Source of the DNA: Oscillospiraceae bacterium
GTDB lineage: Bacteria > Bacillota > Clostridia > Christensenellales > QALW01
Assembly: GCA_022009755.1 (NCBI GenBank)
Contig: CP091722.1
Location: 2,178,001-2,242,000 of the forward strand
Reading direction: 5' to 3'
DNA: 64,000 bases
Positions 47,058 to 56,645 of this stretch are shown piece by piece. The notes under the pieces were generated by a model. That model ran no database searches. It was not told the DNA's origin and saw nothing but the letters and a program-made list of their open reading frames with translations. The position numbers were made by a program, and so were the translations under genes. The number at the start of each line of letters is the position of its first letter. The stretch's first letter is position 1.

Positions 47058-48143
47058 TTAAGGATGGCAGCTTCCGCAGGGTTTGAAGCCGTCGCTTATA
47101 AGCGCATCCCGCGAGCCGGTGAAGTTTTTGCGGTTTGCGTCCTTTATGCTGCTTACATGGCGGCAGGAGGCATAGTGGAAAACATGGGTGTTGGTATTGA
47201 GCACATAGCTTTGCGCCTGAGCCGTAGAGGAGGGTTAAGGCTTGGGCGTGGGCTTAGGCGTGACGGAGGGTTTGGGTGTGGGGGTCGGGGCGGTGTTTTC
47301 GTTCTCAAGGCTGCTTTCGCCGGTAAGATAATCGATTTTTACTCCGGGCTGCACATTGAAGATGAAAACATTGAAGCATATGCCGTCCCCTTTGTCCTCA
47401 ACGGAATAAGCCTCCAGATGCACGCCGCGGGCCACCAGCTCGTTTCCGGCAAAGACCGGGGTGCAGCGGTACATTACATGATTGCCGGTATCCTTTATAT
47501 AGTCGGCAACCATGTTTTCAAAGGGCAGCATGCCTTTGGTGTTAAGGTACCGGGTGCCGGTTATGAGATTGCGCTCATTGGCGTTTTCCCCGGTAAGCTG
47601 GAAGCCTATAAGATGGCAGCGGTTATAGAGATATTTGCCGTCCACAAAATCGTACTTTGCGGTGTGCCAGCCCGTGGGCTTTATCTGACCTATGGGGCCG
47701 CGGGTCAGCGTGGGCATGATGTCCCTCCCGATGCAGGCTTCGGCCGCGGTGCAGCGCCCGAGACGGTCAAGCTCGCCGTAGCGCTCCCATGAAGCGGTGC
47801 CGGTTTGCGAAAACGACGGGATACCGCCGTTTACAACGGCATACGGCTTGCCGGAATATTTTAAAAGCGCAAGGTCGGCTTCCGTGTTTTCCGTGTTTTC
47901 CGTGTTTGAGGAAGCGGAAGGCGTGGGCGAGGCGGAGACGCCGGAGGAGGGGGATTCGGTTATATACGGCTCGGGCGTGCGGTTTGCGGCCGCAGTGTAT
48001 GAGGCAGCGGCGGAAAGCGAAGGTGCGGCGGAAGGGGCGGTGCCTGTAAAGTAGCATCCGGTAAGACACACAAGCGCCGTAATAAGCGCGCAGGCTGCAA
48101 ACGCAAGGCTGCGTTTAAGTGTTTTTTTCGGGAAAGAGGTCAT
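47058..48143 (-). CDS. Secreted DNA/RNA non-specific endonuclease, split by an in-frame stop
   Basis: The main product is a 302-residue lipoprotein (signal ending CLTGCY) with a Ser/Thr/Pro linker, then a nuclease domain of the DNA/RNA non-specific (beta-beta-alpha metal) family: YLYNRCHLIGFQLTGENANERNLITGTRYLN with the catalytic His and Asn. A TAA at 47235-47237 ends it in a Pro/Thr/Lys linker. In the same frame, 58 further residues to 47058 form a recognisable tail module (SYVLNTNTHVFHYASC...FTGSRDALISDGFKPCGSCHP) that normally follows such enzymes. The stop is probably a substitution, an error, or read-through. It likely degrades extracellular DNA. Confidence 0.8.
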
Positions 48144-48154
48144 TTTGTTTCTCC

Positions 48155-48581
48155 TTAATCTGCGTTGTTATCTGTGCTGCGGCGCTTCCTTTTCCACAGC
48201 TCGCAGGTGATTCTGTCGTGGGAAAAGCCGGCAAAGTCGCGGGCGGACACCTGCTTAAACTCGGCGGCAAGGTCGGCATCAAAGTATACATCGGCGGGAT
48301 AAAGCCGATTCCAGCGGTATACGGTGACAAAATCCGCACGCTCCATAAAGCCGGAGGGGGGCAGCAGCTCGTCAAAGAATATACCGTTTTCCGGCACCTC
48401 GGAAGGCGCGGCGGCAGCCGCCGTAAGACCTGCCTCCTTAAGCAGGGGAAGCGAATAGGGAAGGGCATAAAGCGGGCCTTCGCAGTGCGCGGCAATATCA
48501 CCGGGCAGCAGACGGTCCCGGCTTTGGCGCCTGCCTAAACGCCATTCCGTTTTCATCGTCAAGACAAACAATAAGATGCAT
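48155..48581 (-). CDS. Conserved protein of unknown function (frameshifted)
   Basis: The corrected protein has about 142 residues. It begins MHLIVCLDDENGMAF at ATG 48581 behind AAAGGA, then GRRQSRDRLL...GDIAAHCEGPLYALPYS. The C-terminus carries YRWNRLYPADVYFDADL and DRITCELWKRKRR. I recognise it as a Clostridia-conserved family but cannot assign a function. The frame breaks at 48537-48539 (AAA on the plus strand for five). Its stop lies 12 bases from the nuclease start, and the nuclease ribosome binding site sits at that junction, so the two genes are translationally linked. Confidence 0.65.
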
Positions 48582-48745
48582 ATGTTCCTTTCCGCAGGCA
48601 AAAAAGCCGTGCATTGACAGGATTCATTGAAGGAATACCGAATAATTATACTTTATATGCAGGCTATTATAGCATATTCGGCAGGGAAAGTCATACTTTT
48701 TTCAAAACCGACACCGCAAAGCAAAAGGAGGCTTCGGTGTTTATG

Positions 48746-48774
48746 TTGCAAAGGAGTGCACGGTCTGCTATAAT
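48746..48774 (+). promoter_or_regulatory. Sigma-A promoter of the AraC-type regulator
   Basis: TTGCAA (48746-48751), a 17-base spacer and TATAAT (48769-48774), about 97 bases ahead of the start codon. Confidence 0.7.
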
Positions 48775-48877
48775 ATATATGTGCTTTAGGCTCAGGCAAA
48801 ACGGCACAGTATAAAACACATGCTGCTGCGCGGCATATAAAGAGAAAACGGCGAAAAACGCCGTAAAGAGGATAATA

Positions 48878-49825
48878 ATGAACAGGGAAAACGATATCCG
48901 CACTCCGCAGGGTGAAACCGGCGAAAAGATTCCGCAGGCCCCGGTTTGCGTTTATTATTGCGGGCATGAGCAATGCGCGCCGGGTCATCGCTTCGGTCCG
49001 GCTACGCGCAACCATCATCTTCTGCATTTTGTTGCGCACGGCAGCGGAGAGCTGAAAAATGTACACGGCAGATTCCGCGTTGAGGCCGGGAGCGGCTTTT
49101 ATATAGCGCCCGGAGAGACCACGGTGTACGGCACAGGCACGGACGACCCGTGGGAGTATTGCTGGATAGGGCTGGGGGGAAGCGACGCTTCCAGACTGCT
49201 GGCGCTTGCCGGCATAAGCAGCGCGCACCCGGTATTTGAATGCGATTACGATGCCGTAAGGGAAATTACGGAGAGAATAAACGCCCGGCAGGGCATTGAC
49301 AACAGCATGCAGCTGCGCGTTATAAGCGATGTATACACGCTGTTTTCGCTTTTGTGCCGTAACAACAGGACACCGGCGGTGCAGTGCGGCGATGATTATG
49401 TAAACAAGGCGCTGGCGTTTCTGCGCGAGGTGGCATATTATGATGTAAAGATAGATCAGGTGGCCTCGTATGTGGGGTTAGACCGTTCGCATCTGTACCG
49501 CCTTACGCAGGCGCGCACGGGCAAGAGTCTTAAGGAGCATCTTATACAGTTTCGTCTTGACCGGGCAAAGGAGCTGCTGCAAAGCACGGACTTCGGGATA
49601 GCGCAGATAGCCTCTGCCTGCGGCTTCAACGACAGCAATCACTTTGCAAAGCTGTTCCGCAGCCGGGTGGGGGTATCTCCGTCGCAGTACAGAAGCAGCC
49701 GCCGCTTGGGCGAGAGCGCCAAAATATTTAACGGCACAGGAGCCTGCGCAGGAGGACGGCTGAAAACAAAGCGCACAGGAGAAGGAATTATCCGTAACGC
49801 CGGCGTTGAGGCGCGAATAGTATAA
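48878..49825 (+). CDS. AraC/XylS-family transcriptional regulator
   Basis: The 315-residue protein has an N-terminal cupin effector domain (NHHLLHFVAHGSGEL...FYIAPGETTVYGTGTDDPWEYCWIG) that usually senses a sugar. The C-terminal double helix-turn-helix is YYDVKIDQVASYVGLDRSHLYRLTQARTGKSL and FGIAQIASACGFNDSNHFAKLFRSRVGVSPSQYR. A basic ~35-residue tail is unusual. It is divergent from the unknown-nuclease-LacI set. The target is unknown; the neighbouring sugar genes are candidates. Confidence 0.9.
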   Translation: MNRENDIRTPQGETGEKIPQAPVCVYYCGHEQCAPGHRFGPATRNHHLLHFVAHGSGELKNVHGRFRVEAGSGFYIAPGETTVYGTGTDDPWEYCWIGLGGSDASRLLALAGISSAHPVFECDYDAVREITERINARQGIDNSMQLRVISDVYTLFSLLCRNNRTPAVQCGDDYVNKALAFLREVAYYDVKIDQVASYVGLDRSHLYRLTQARTGKSLKEHLIQFRLDRAKELLQSTDFGIAQIASACGFNDSNHFAKLFRSRVGVSPSQYRSSRRLGESAKIFNGTGACAGGRLKTKRTGEGIIRNAGVEARIV

Positions 49826-49860
49826 AAGCGGGATAAAATCGGGCGGCGCAGTTATTTTAT

Positions 49861-49906
49861 CACCTGCCGACAGGCGGGCGGCGCCTGCACGCGCGTGCAG
49901 CAGGTG
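49861..49906. repeat. Nested palindromes downstream of araC
   Basis: A perfect 16-base palindrome CTGCACGCGCGTGCAG (49885-49900) sits inside outer arms CACCTGC (49861-49867) and GCAGGTG (49900-49906). No T run follows, so a terminator is unlikely. It might be a structural or protein site. Confidence 0.7.
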
Positions 49907-50005
49907 AGCATTGCCTTTGGAAAATAAAAGCTGTTGCTAAAGAGCAATAAAAATGATAAAATATCGTGGAATTCTTTGATGATACTTATGGTTTCGGAGG
50001 TAAAA

Positions 50006-50212
50006 ATGCCGATTCTTGATTTCAAATGCAGCCGCTGCGGCTGTATTTTTGAAGAGCTTATAAGATCCGCTTCCGCCGACCTTGCCAAGGTGCGCTGCCC
50101 GGAGTGCGGCGCGGAAAAGCCCGAAAGGGTGTATCAGGGCAAGTGCTTAAACGCGGGGCATGCATCGGGCTGCACGCATAACTGCGCCACATGCCCGGGC
50201 TGCGGCAAGTGA
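50006..50212 (+). CDS. FmdB-type zinc-ribbon protein
   Basis: The 68-residue protein begins MPILDFKCSRCGCIFEE, the FmdB regulatory-protein family signature with its two CxxC zinc knuckles (CSRC, CPEC). A Cys/His-rich tail CTHNCATCPGCGK adds further metal ligands. GGAGG lies 7 bases ahead of ATG. The role is unknown, often linked to translation or stress. It precedes murA but is separated by 103 bases. Confidence 0.85.
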   Translation: MPILDFKCSRCGCIFEELIRSASADLAKVRCPECGAEKPERVYQGKCLNAGHASGCTHNCATCPGCGK

Positions 50213-50315
50213 AAGAGAGCTGTGCAGCCGCTCCGCAATGCGGCCTTGGGCGTTGCTTTCGGGGCGTATATTAAGGTGCAGATGTTAAAAATTTCTCATT
50301 CGTCGGGGGTTGTTG

Positions 50316-51562
50316 ATGGAAAGGCTGATAATAAACGGCGGGCGCAGGCTGCGCGGTGAAATATCCGTAAGCGGTGCAAAAAATGCCGGGCTGCCGGTAA
50401 TGGCGGCGGCGGCGCTGTGCGACGATGTATGCATAATAGATAATCTTCCCTATGTAAAGGATATAATCATAATGGCGCAGCTGCTTCGGGCAATGGGAGC
50501 AGAGGTGGAGTTTTCGCCTGCCGGACGGGCGGTGATAGACCCACGCGGCATAAGAAATGTGATACCGCCGGAGGATATGGTGGCAAAGATGCGGGCCTCC
50601 ACCTATCTTATGGGCATATTGCTTGGGCGCTTTAATGAGGCCTGTGTTCCTCCGCCCGGGGGATGCTCTATCGGCGCACGCCCGATAGACCAGCATCTGC
50701 GCGGCTTTGAAGCGCTTGGGGCAAAGGTGAGCGAGGGGGAATACCTTACCCTTAAGGCGGATAAGCTGGTGGGGAGCGATGTGTACCTTGAGGCCAGCGT
50801 GGGCGCTACAATAAACATCATTCTTGCAGCCGCCAAGGCGGAGGGAGTGACGGTTATTCACGGCTGCGCCAAGGAGCCGCATGTAGTGGATGTGGCGAAC
50901 TTTCTGAACAACATGGGGGCAAGCATACGCGGAGCCGGAACGGACACCATAAGAATACGCGGGGTTAAAAATCTGCGCTCCACAAGCTATACCATAATTC
51001 CCGACCAGATAGAAACCGGTACATGGATGATCATTGCAGCGGCGACAAAGGGCGATGTGGTGATAAAAAACTGCATACCCACCCATATGGAGGTGGTGTC
51101 GGATAAGCTGCGCAAGGCGGGAGCCGAGGTAATAGAGGGCGACGATTATCTGCGGGTAAGCTGCGACGGTGAGCTTACGGCAACAAACATACGAACAATG
51201 GTTTATCCCGGCTTTCCCACCGATCTTCAACAGCCCATGAGCGCCATGCTTACGGTGGCACGCGGGCGCAGCGTTATAACCGAAACAATATACGAGCAGC
51301 GCTACCGTCATCTTGAGGAGATGCGCCGCATGGGAGCAAAGGTGCAGGTGGAGGACCGCGTGGCCTTTATAGACGGCGTGGATAAGCTTTACGGACGCAC
51401 GGTGGAGGCAAGCGACCTCCGCGCGGGAGCGGCGCTGATAGTAGCGGGGCTTATTGCCGAGGGAACCACCACAATAGGCGGGGTAAATATATCGACAGAG
51501 GCTATGAGCGCATAGAGGATAAGCTTATCGGCATAGGCGCCGATGTGCGCAGAGAGCTGTGA
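50316..51562 (+). CDS. murA: UDP-N-acetylglucosamine 1-carboxyvinyltransferase (frameshifted at 3' end)
   Basis: The first committed peptidoglycan enzyme, about 415 residues after correction. The double inside-out alpha/beta barrel motifs are present. The catalytic fosfomycin-target Cys is in PPPGGCSIGARPIDQHL (residue ~117). Lys in SGAKNAGLPV and Arg/Asp in MVYPGFPTDLQQP are conserved. ATG 50316 follows GGGGGT. The frame breaks at 51485-51487 (AAA for AAAA). The restored C-terminus is VKYIDRGYERIEDKL, stop at 51562. Without that base the protein ends 16 residues early. A terminator follows. Confidence 0.92.
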
Positions 51563-51594
51563 TTTTTAATATAATGTATTGATTTTCGAATTCA

Positions 51595-51629
51595 AAAACG
51601 GAAGGCCGACGGACGGTCTTCCGTTTTTT
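51595..51629. terminator. Bidirectional terminator after murA
   Basis: AAAACGGAAG and CTTCCGTTTT arms with an inner GCC/GG(T)C stretch have A on the left and T on the right, so both converging transcripts can use it. Confidence 0.8.
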
Positions 51630-51721
51630 GATGCGTTTTTTGCCGTTAACTATGTAAAACGCGCAGACAGGACAAATGCGGCATTGCGCCGTGTGCATGT
51701 TTACGGGCGCCGAAGAAAGGA

Positions 51722-53041
51722 TCAGCGCACGGGGGTGATATAGCTGGTTTTGGGAAGGTAGAGGCCGCGGCTGAGATCCACGCCGAAAAAGGTTATGCTG
51801 TCCTTTCCGATGCCGGCAATATAGGCCTCGCTGCCGTTTTCGGCGGTGGTATTGCCCTGAGAATCGTAGCTTATGGACCCGGAGGAGGTGTAGGAGCGGG
51901 GCTGGGATATTGAGCTGTTGTGGATCATCCGTGCGCAGCCCGGTTCATCGGTGAAATTAAGACCCTCGCCAAAGCCCAGATGAGTGTGGCCCGTGAGCAC
52001 TATAAGCTCGGGATGGGAGGAGAGCAGATTCCTGAAGCGGGTATTCTGCGGGAATTCCTCACCGAAAAGCATGGGCTGGGAATAGGCGCCGTTTACACGG
52101 TCGCCGGGGCCGAAATTGCGCATTACGGCGTGCTGAACCACGAATATGTTGGCCTTGCCGGCATAGCGGTTTACAAGCTCCTCCAGCCAGTCCATCTGGG
52201 CGGCGGAGAAGTTATCCTGCTTGCTTGTGGCGGCAATTTCGGTTATTTCGCTTGCCATCATGATAAAGAGATTGTCCCGCCCGGCATCCTTTCGCAGGAC
52301 ATAATAATAGGGCTCACTGCCGCTGCGGATGCCGTCGGAGGTTACCTTAAGGAAGCCCTCGGGATTGGGAATGTCATGGTTGCCCATGGCCTCAAGAATA
52401 TCGGCGTTGGTGTATCCGGCGCGGGTGATGCAGGTTTCATATTTTTTATACTCGGCAGCGCTGCCGTTTTGGCCGATATCGCCGGAGGAAACAACAAAGG
52501 GAATGTTGTTCCGGCGGAACCATTTAAGGGCGTTTGTCCATTTTTTCATAGCGCCAAGGTGGGTGTAGTTGAGATGAATATCGGATACGGAGGCAAAGGA
52601 AACATCGGGAGCGGAGAGAAGCTTGTAATCGGGCAAAGGAAGCAGCTCGCGCGAGCCGTTTCGGTCTTCCAGCAGCAGGGCGGAGGCACCGTAGGGAATT
52701 GCCGCGCTGCTGCCGAAGCTGAAGGAGGGCGTGGAAGCGCTTAATACCGCTATGCTGTCCCACTGCTCAAGCGGGGCGCTGCCGTCGCTCCAGTACAGCG
52801 TATAGCCGCCCTGGGGAGCGTTCTGCGGCTGAGTAAGGCGTATTGTGCCGCAGGCATAGCCGGCAGTGCGTGCGTTATCGCCCTCAAAGGAATATTCCGC
52901 AAGAGGCGTTTGGGCGGTGGCGCAGACTGAGGCTTCGGGCTGAGGGGAGGCGGCCGGGGCGCAGGCGCAAAGGAGGAGTAATACGGCGGCCGTTATAATG
53001 ACGGCGGCGGAGCGCAGAGAAAAAAGGCTTGTTTTGTTCAT
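51722..53041 (-). CDS. Secreted metallophosphoesterase lipoprotein
   Basis: The 439-residue protein has a signal ending LLLCACAP. An N-terminal beta-sandwich (~45-140) is followed by a calcineurin-like domain with SVSDIHLNY, SSGDIGQNG, AMGNHDI, FVVQHAVM and VLTGHTHLG, the full set of metal and catalytic residues. It acts outside the cell on an unknown phosphoester or nucleotide. It is divergent from a large lipoprotein gene, and the ribosome binding site is ordinary. Confidence 0.88.
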   Translation of the reverse strand: MNKTSLFSLRSAAVIITAAVLLLLCACAPAASPQPEASVCATAQTPLAEYSFEGDNARTAGYACGTIRLTQPQNAPQGGYTLYWSDGSAPLEQWDSIAVLSASTPSFSFGSSAAIPYGASALLLEDRNGSRELLPLPDYKLLSAPDVSFASVSDIHLNYTHLGAMKKWTNALKWFRRNNIPFVVSSGDIGQNGSAAEYKKYETCITRAGYTNADILEAMGNHDIPNPEGFLKVTSDGIRSGSEPYYYVLRKDAGRDNLFIMMASEITEIAATSKQDNFSAAQMDWLEELVNRYAGKANIFVVQHAVMRNFGPGDRVNGAYSQPMLFGEEFPQNTRFRNLLSSHPELIVLTGHTHLGFGEGLNFTDEPGCARMIHNSSISQPRSYTSSGSISYDSQGNTTAENGSEAYIAGIGKDSITFFGVDLSRGLYLPKTSYITPVR

Positions 53042-53351
53042 AACGGTACTCCTTAAATATTTATATTATTATATTATTCAAAGATGTCATGACGATTTAG
53101 AGCAGCGCATGCTTTTGCAGCGGCACATGCGGCGCAAAAAAACCGAAGGATGCGGTTTTTTTGACATATAATAATATTGCAGACGGGTTGGTTTTGCTTT
53201 TTCGTGTCATCTGTTACAGTGTAGCATGAAGGAGCGCTGTATTCAAGATAAAACCGAAGTTTTCATATATTTTCATTAAAACGGGCGGAAATAGGGCGGA
53301 TAAGTAAAATTATGGGGCTATTATCGTGCGGTTTTTGGTTTGTTTTGTGCA

Positions 53352-53380
53352 TTGAAGCGCAAGAGAGTATGATATATAAT
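53352..53380 (+). promoter_or_regulatory. Sigma-A promoter of the large lipoprotein gene
   Basis: TTGAAG (53352-53357), a 17-base spacer and TATAAT (53375-53380), 82 bases ahead of the start codon. Confidence 0.75.
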
Positions 53381-53425
53381 AAAAAAGAGAAAGTGTATTG
53401 CAGGTCTGCAATACGGGAAATACGG

Positions 53426-53452
53426 AAGGAGGATTCCGCAGGGATTGCGGAA
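53426..53452 (+). promoter_or_regulatory. Displaced ribosome binding site with hairpin
   Basis: AAGGAGG at 53426-53432 lies 29 bases before ATG 53462. The gap contains the hairpin TTCCGCA-GGGAT-TGCGGAA (53434-53452), which would bring the site next to the start if folded. Confidence 0.5.
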
Positions 53453-53461
53453 AACGGGAAA

Positions 53462-56068
53462 ATGAAATTTACCAAACAGACGGCACTTGCATGCGCCTGC
53501 GCCTGCGCGGCGCTGCTGTGCGCCTGTGCACCGAGCGGGACGCAGCCGACTGCGACACCGCAAGCGACACAGGATACGGCGGGGCTTACGCAATCGCAGC
53601 TGCGCCAAAAGGGCACGGACTACACATATTTTTGGTGGGATTACGGCATTGCAAACACAAAACGCAACGCCTATGTGCAGACCGGCAATTACGGCTTTAT
53701 GCTGGATGCGCGTACGGCAAAATTCAAGACGCTGGGAGGATTGAGCGGTATAAGCCGCACCGAGGCTGCTTCGGGCACGAATGACGCGGTGGACGCGCTG
53801 CCGGCGGTGAAGGACATGAGCTACGGCATAAAATACGACGGCAAGGAGGATGTTGTCGGTTCGGCATCGTATGTGCACAACGACAGGTTTCCCATGTCCG
53901 GCGCATGGCAGGAGGGAGCAGGCAAGACAAACGCGGTGCGTATAATAAGCAGCGGAACATATATTCAGCGCTTTGACGTTATGCAGCTGCTTTACAATGA
54001 AACGGAGGATATTACCGCAAGGGCGGAGTTTTCCTGCGTATCGGATTATTTGACGCTGACCTATGACGCCAAGAATACGGCATCGCGCAAGCGGGATGTG
54101 GAGCTAAGCTTCAGCCTGGAGCTGGACGAAGCCTATTCGACAGTAGCGTATTCCGATGAACGCTCGGTGGTGCTCAGGCGGCAGGACGGACAGAGCGTAG
54201 GCTTTGTGCTGCCGGCGGGAAACACGGGCAGCCTGAAGTTTGAAGGCAGCAGAATAACGGCGACGGCGGCTGTGACCGTAGGCATGAAGGACTGGACGGG
54301 CTTTTCGCTTGTGATAATACCGGGCAAGGAGCTTGGAGAAAATTGCGTTAAGGACTATTATGCCTCGGAGCAGGTGAAAATAGAGGCGGAAAACACGGAG
54401 CCTACCCGCAGTGACGTGACTCCGGAGCGCAATGCGCTGAATTCCGCTTATGAGATACTTATGCCGTCCTCGGCGAAGTACACGGATTATTCGGTGGCGG
54501 AAAACCGCACGGCCTACGAGCGTACGCCTTTTACGGTGTCCAACCCCACGGACAGGGACACACGGGTGACGCTGTGCTTCAAGAAGCGGCTGATATATCC
54601 GTATGCCAACTACGGACTGTGGGGTATGAGCCCGATGCTGGTGGACCCCAAGACAAACGAGCCCACGGGCATAGCGGTGCAGTATTCCAGAAACCCGCAT
54701 AATTATACTTCGTACAATGACATACTTTACGGTTCGTGCTGGGTGAACTGCTATGTTTATCTGGATGTACCGGCGGGGGGCAGCGTAAGCTATGATTTTG
54801 TATGCGCATTCTCCTGCTGGGGAGAGACCTATGCCTCCAGCATTGCACAGATGTGCCTGGTGGGCTGGGGCGGAAACCAGTGGTGGCTGTCGGCCTCGAT
54901 AGGATCTTCTACGGGCTACGGAGAAACTTTCGGCTTTGACCCCGAACGCGGATGCGGACGCAGCCTGATCGACGATACACACCCGCTGTTCTCAAGGGCG
55001 GGCGGAGGTCCGGGAGGGGGCGATTGGCTGGCTCTGTTCCAAAATGGGTCGTACAGAAACATCACAAGGCAGAAGATCACTATAAAAACGGTGGGGCCGA
55101 ATGTAAGCAGCATGACGATAGGCGGTTATTTCGATAACAAGAAGGCCTATGCAGAGATGACCGTTACGGTTTGCCGCAGCAATGATTACGCAAAGATGAT
55201 AAATTCCTTCAGATATGAATTTCTGGATGATGTAAGCTTCAACCGGGTGGCGCTGTACCAGCTGGGCGCAGACAATTATAACGGGATACGCTTTGCACAG
55301 GTTGCATATGGCGATGCGGACGGAGTGAAGGAGATTCTGGAGGTGCCGGCGGAGGGTACGAAATCGGCCTACGTAAAACAGTATGTTGAAATGCCGGGAA
55401 AGGATGTATGGGTGGCGCAGTACGGCAGCCCCGATACAAGCTGCAATGCCGATAAGGGTATGGCGGTACGCGAATACAGCGCGGAGATAAACGGCAAAGT
55501 TTACAGCACGCCTACGCTGTCGTTTTACATAACAAATAATTACTGCACAAATCTTGCGGCAGAGCTGTCCTTGCCTAAGGAGATTGCGGATACGGGGATA
55601 ATTGAGAAGGGAAGCAAGATTTCCGGCACGGTGGAATATCTGGTGGTGCCGCGGAACAAGTCGGATTATACCGGCACATCGGAGTATATAAAATCGCTGC
55701 CTGCGGAAGTGTTCAGCTCTGCGGAGATCATAAGACGATATGCCGTGGACGGCGCTGTTGAGGTGACGGCGGCCGTGGGAAGCGTGGAGCAGAGCTATCC
55801 GGCAACGGTGAAAACGGAAAACGGCACGGCGGAGGTTACAATAAAGGGCGGTATAGGCTATACGCCCATTACCTTCAGGGGGCTGGATTCGTACAGCGGC
55901 TATCGCCTGTATAAGGTGGAGGACGGAAAGGAAACCATGGTGGACCAGTCGGTGCGCGGCAACGATTATTGGCAGGTTTACAGGGATCCGGATACCGGGC
56001 TTTACGACATTTCCTTTAATGTTTATCAAATAAAGGATAGCGGCACATACCGTTTGAAAAAGGCGTAA
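53462..56068 (+). CDS. Large secreted lipoprotein of unknown function
   Basis: The 868-residue protein is intact. ATG 53462 begins MKFTKQTALACACACAALLCACAPSG, a lipoprotein signal; longer in-frame starts add an unlikely N-terminus. The body is rich in beta strands and aromatic residues. A region near 100-300 has repeated SYVHNDRFPMSGAWQEG-type strands, the middle holds GWGGNQWWLSAS, and the C-terminal 100 residues read as a beta-sandwich (EVTAAVGSVEQSYPATVK). It resembles large polysaccharide-processing or surface proteins, but I see no catalytic motif I can name. Confidence 0.65.
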   Translation: MKFTKQTALACACACAALLCACAPSGTQPTATPQATQDTAGLTQSQLRQKGTDYTYFWWDYGIANTKRNAYVQTGNYGFMLDARTAKFKTLGGLSGISRTEAASGTNDAVDALPAVKDMSYGIKYDGKEDVVGSASYVHNDRFPMSGAWQEGAGKTNAVRIISSGTYIQRFDVMQLLYNETEDITARAEFSCVSDYLTLTYDAKNTASRKRDVELSFSLELDEAYSTVAYSDERSVVLRRQDGQSVGFVLPAGNTGSLKFEGSRITATAAVTVGMKDWTGFSLVIIPGKELGENCVKDYYASEQVKIEAENTEPTRSDVTPERNALNSAYEILMPSSAKYTDYSVAENRTAYERTPFTVSNPTDRDTRVTLCFKKRLIYPYANYGLWGMSPMLVDPKTNEPTGIAVQYSRNPHNYTSYNDILYGSCWVNCYVYLDVPAGGSVSYDFVCAFSCWGETYASSIAQMCLVGWGGNQWWLSASIGSSTGYGETFGFDPERGCGRSLIDDTHPLFSRAGGGPGGGDWLALFQNGSYRNITRQKITIKTVGPNVSSMTIGGYFDNKKAYAEMTVTVCRSNDYAKMINSFRYEFLDDVSFNRVALYQLGADNYNGIRFAQVAYGDADGVKEILEVPAEGTKSAYVKQYVEMPGKDVWVAQYGSPDTSCNADKGMAVREYSAEINGKVYSTPTLSFYITNNYCTNLAAELSLPKEIADTGIIEKGSKISGTVEYLVVPRNKSDYTGTSEYIKSLPAEVFSSAEIIRRYAVDGAVEVTAAVGSVEQSYPATVKTENGTAEVTIKGGIGYTPITFRGLDSYSGYRLYKVEDGKETMVDQSVRGNDYWQVYRDPDTGLYDISFNVYQIKDSGTYRLKKA

Positions 56069-56100
56069 TAGCAAAAAATACGGACAAAAAATGTATAAAG

Positions 56101-56143
56101 AGGCGGCGCTCGGGGCTGTAATGGCTTTGGGCGCCGCCTTTTT
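56101..56143 (+). terminator. Terminator of the large lipoprotein gene
   Basis: AGGCGGCGC and GCGCCGCCT arms with a 21-base loop are followed by TTTTT. Confidence 0.75.
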
Positions 56144-56250
56144 GTACGGCAAAAGCCATGAAGCTTTTTCAGGTGATGTCGGAAAAGGGAGAAATGCTGC
56201 CGTTTGCGGACGGTTTTGCAGGAAAAATAAATTTTTATATATAAAAATGC

Positions 56251-56280
56251 GTATATTGCCCGTTAGTAATGCGCATAATG
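56251..56280 (+). promoter_or_regulatory. Candidate sigma-G promoter for SASP genes
   Basis: GTATA fits the -35 pattern G-H-A-T-R. After 18 bases, CATAATG fits six of seven positions of the CATnnTA -10 pattern. The downstream genes encode forespore proteins, which fits, but the match alone is weak. Confidence 0.4.
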
Positions 56281-56402
56281 ATAGTGTCGCCGGAGAGCTT
56301 TATAAAAGTGACGCTGTGCGCAGGAAAAACAAAATACAAAAATTTCCGCGGATAGGCGGAGAAAATACGGTGATACTAACGGTGCAAGGGAGGTGAAACA
56401 GG

Positions 56403-56591
56403 ATGGCAAAGAAGATAGCGGTGCCTGAGGCGAAGCAGGCTATGGAAAACATGAAGTATGAGGTGGCAAATTCGCTTAATGTAAACCTTAAGAAGGGCTA
56501 TAACGGAGATCTTACCGCGCGTGAAAACGGAAGCGTAGGCGGCGAGATGGTTAAGCGCATGATACAGCAGTATCAGAACAGCCACAAATAA
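56403..56591 (+). CDS. Alpha/beta-type small acid-soluble spore protein
   Basis: The 62-residue DNA-binding protein coats spore DNA and protects it from UV and heat. The pattern PEAKQAMENMKYEVANSLNVNL and the C-terminal GGEMVKRMIQQYQ are conserved; YEVA is the expected GPR protease cleavage site. AAGGGAGGTGA precedes ATG. It is the first of a tandem pair. Confidence 0.95.
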   Translation: MAKKIAVPEAKQAMENMKYEVANSLNVNLKKGYNGDLTARENGSVGGEMVKRMIQQYQNSHK

Positions 56592-56645
56592 GACTGTACG
56601 GATATAAAGAATATATCGGATAAACTGATAAGGAGATGAAAAGTA

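Larger units (their letters stand above)
53042..53461. other. Divergent intergenic spacer
   Basis: This 420-base spacer contains a promoter for the lipoprotein gene (53352-53380), its leader, and a hairpin between the ribosome binding site and the start codon. The left half holds GC-rich short repeats without an obvious feature. Confidence 0.6.
56069..56402. other. Intergenic spacer ahead of spore-protein genes
   Basis: This 334-base spacer contains the lipoprotein terminator and a candidate forespore promoter. No other gene is supported. Confidence 0.6.
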
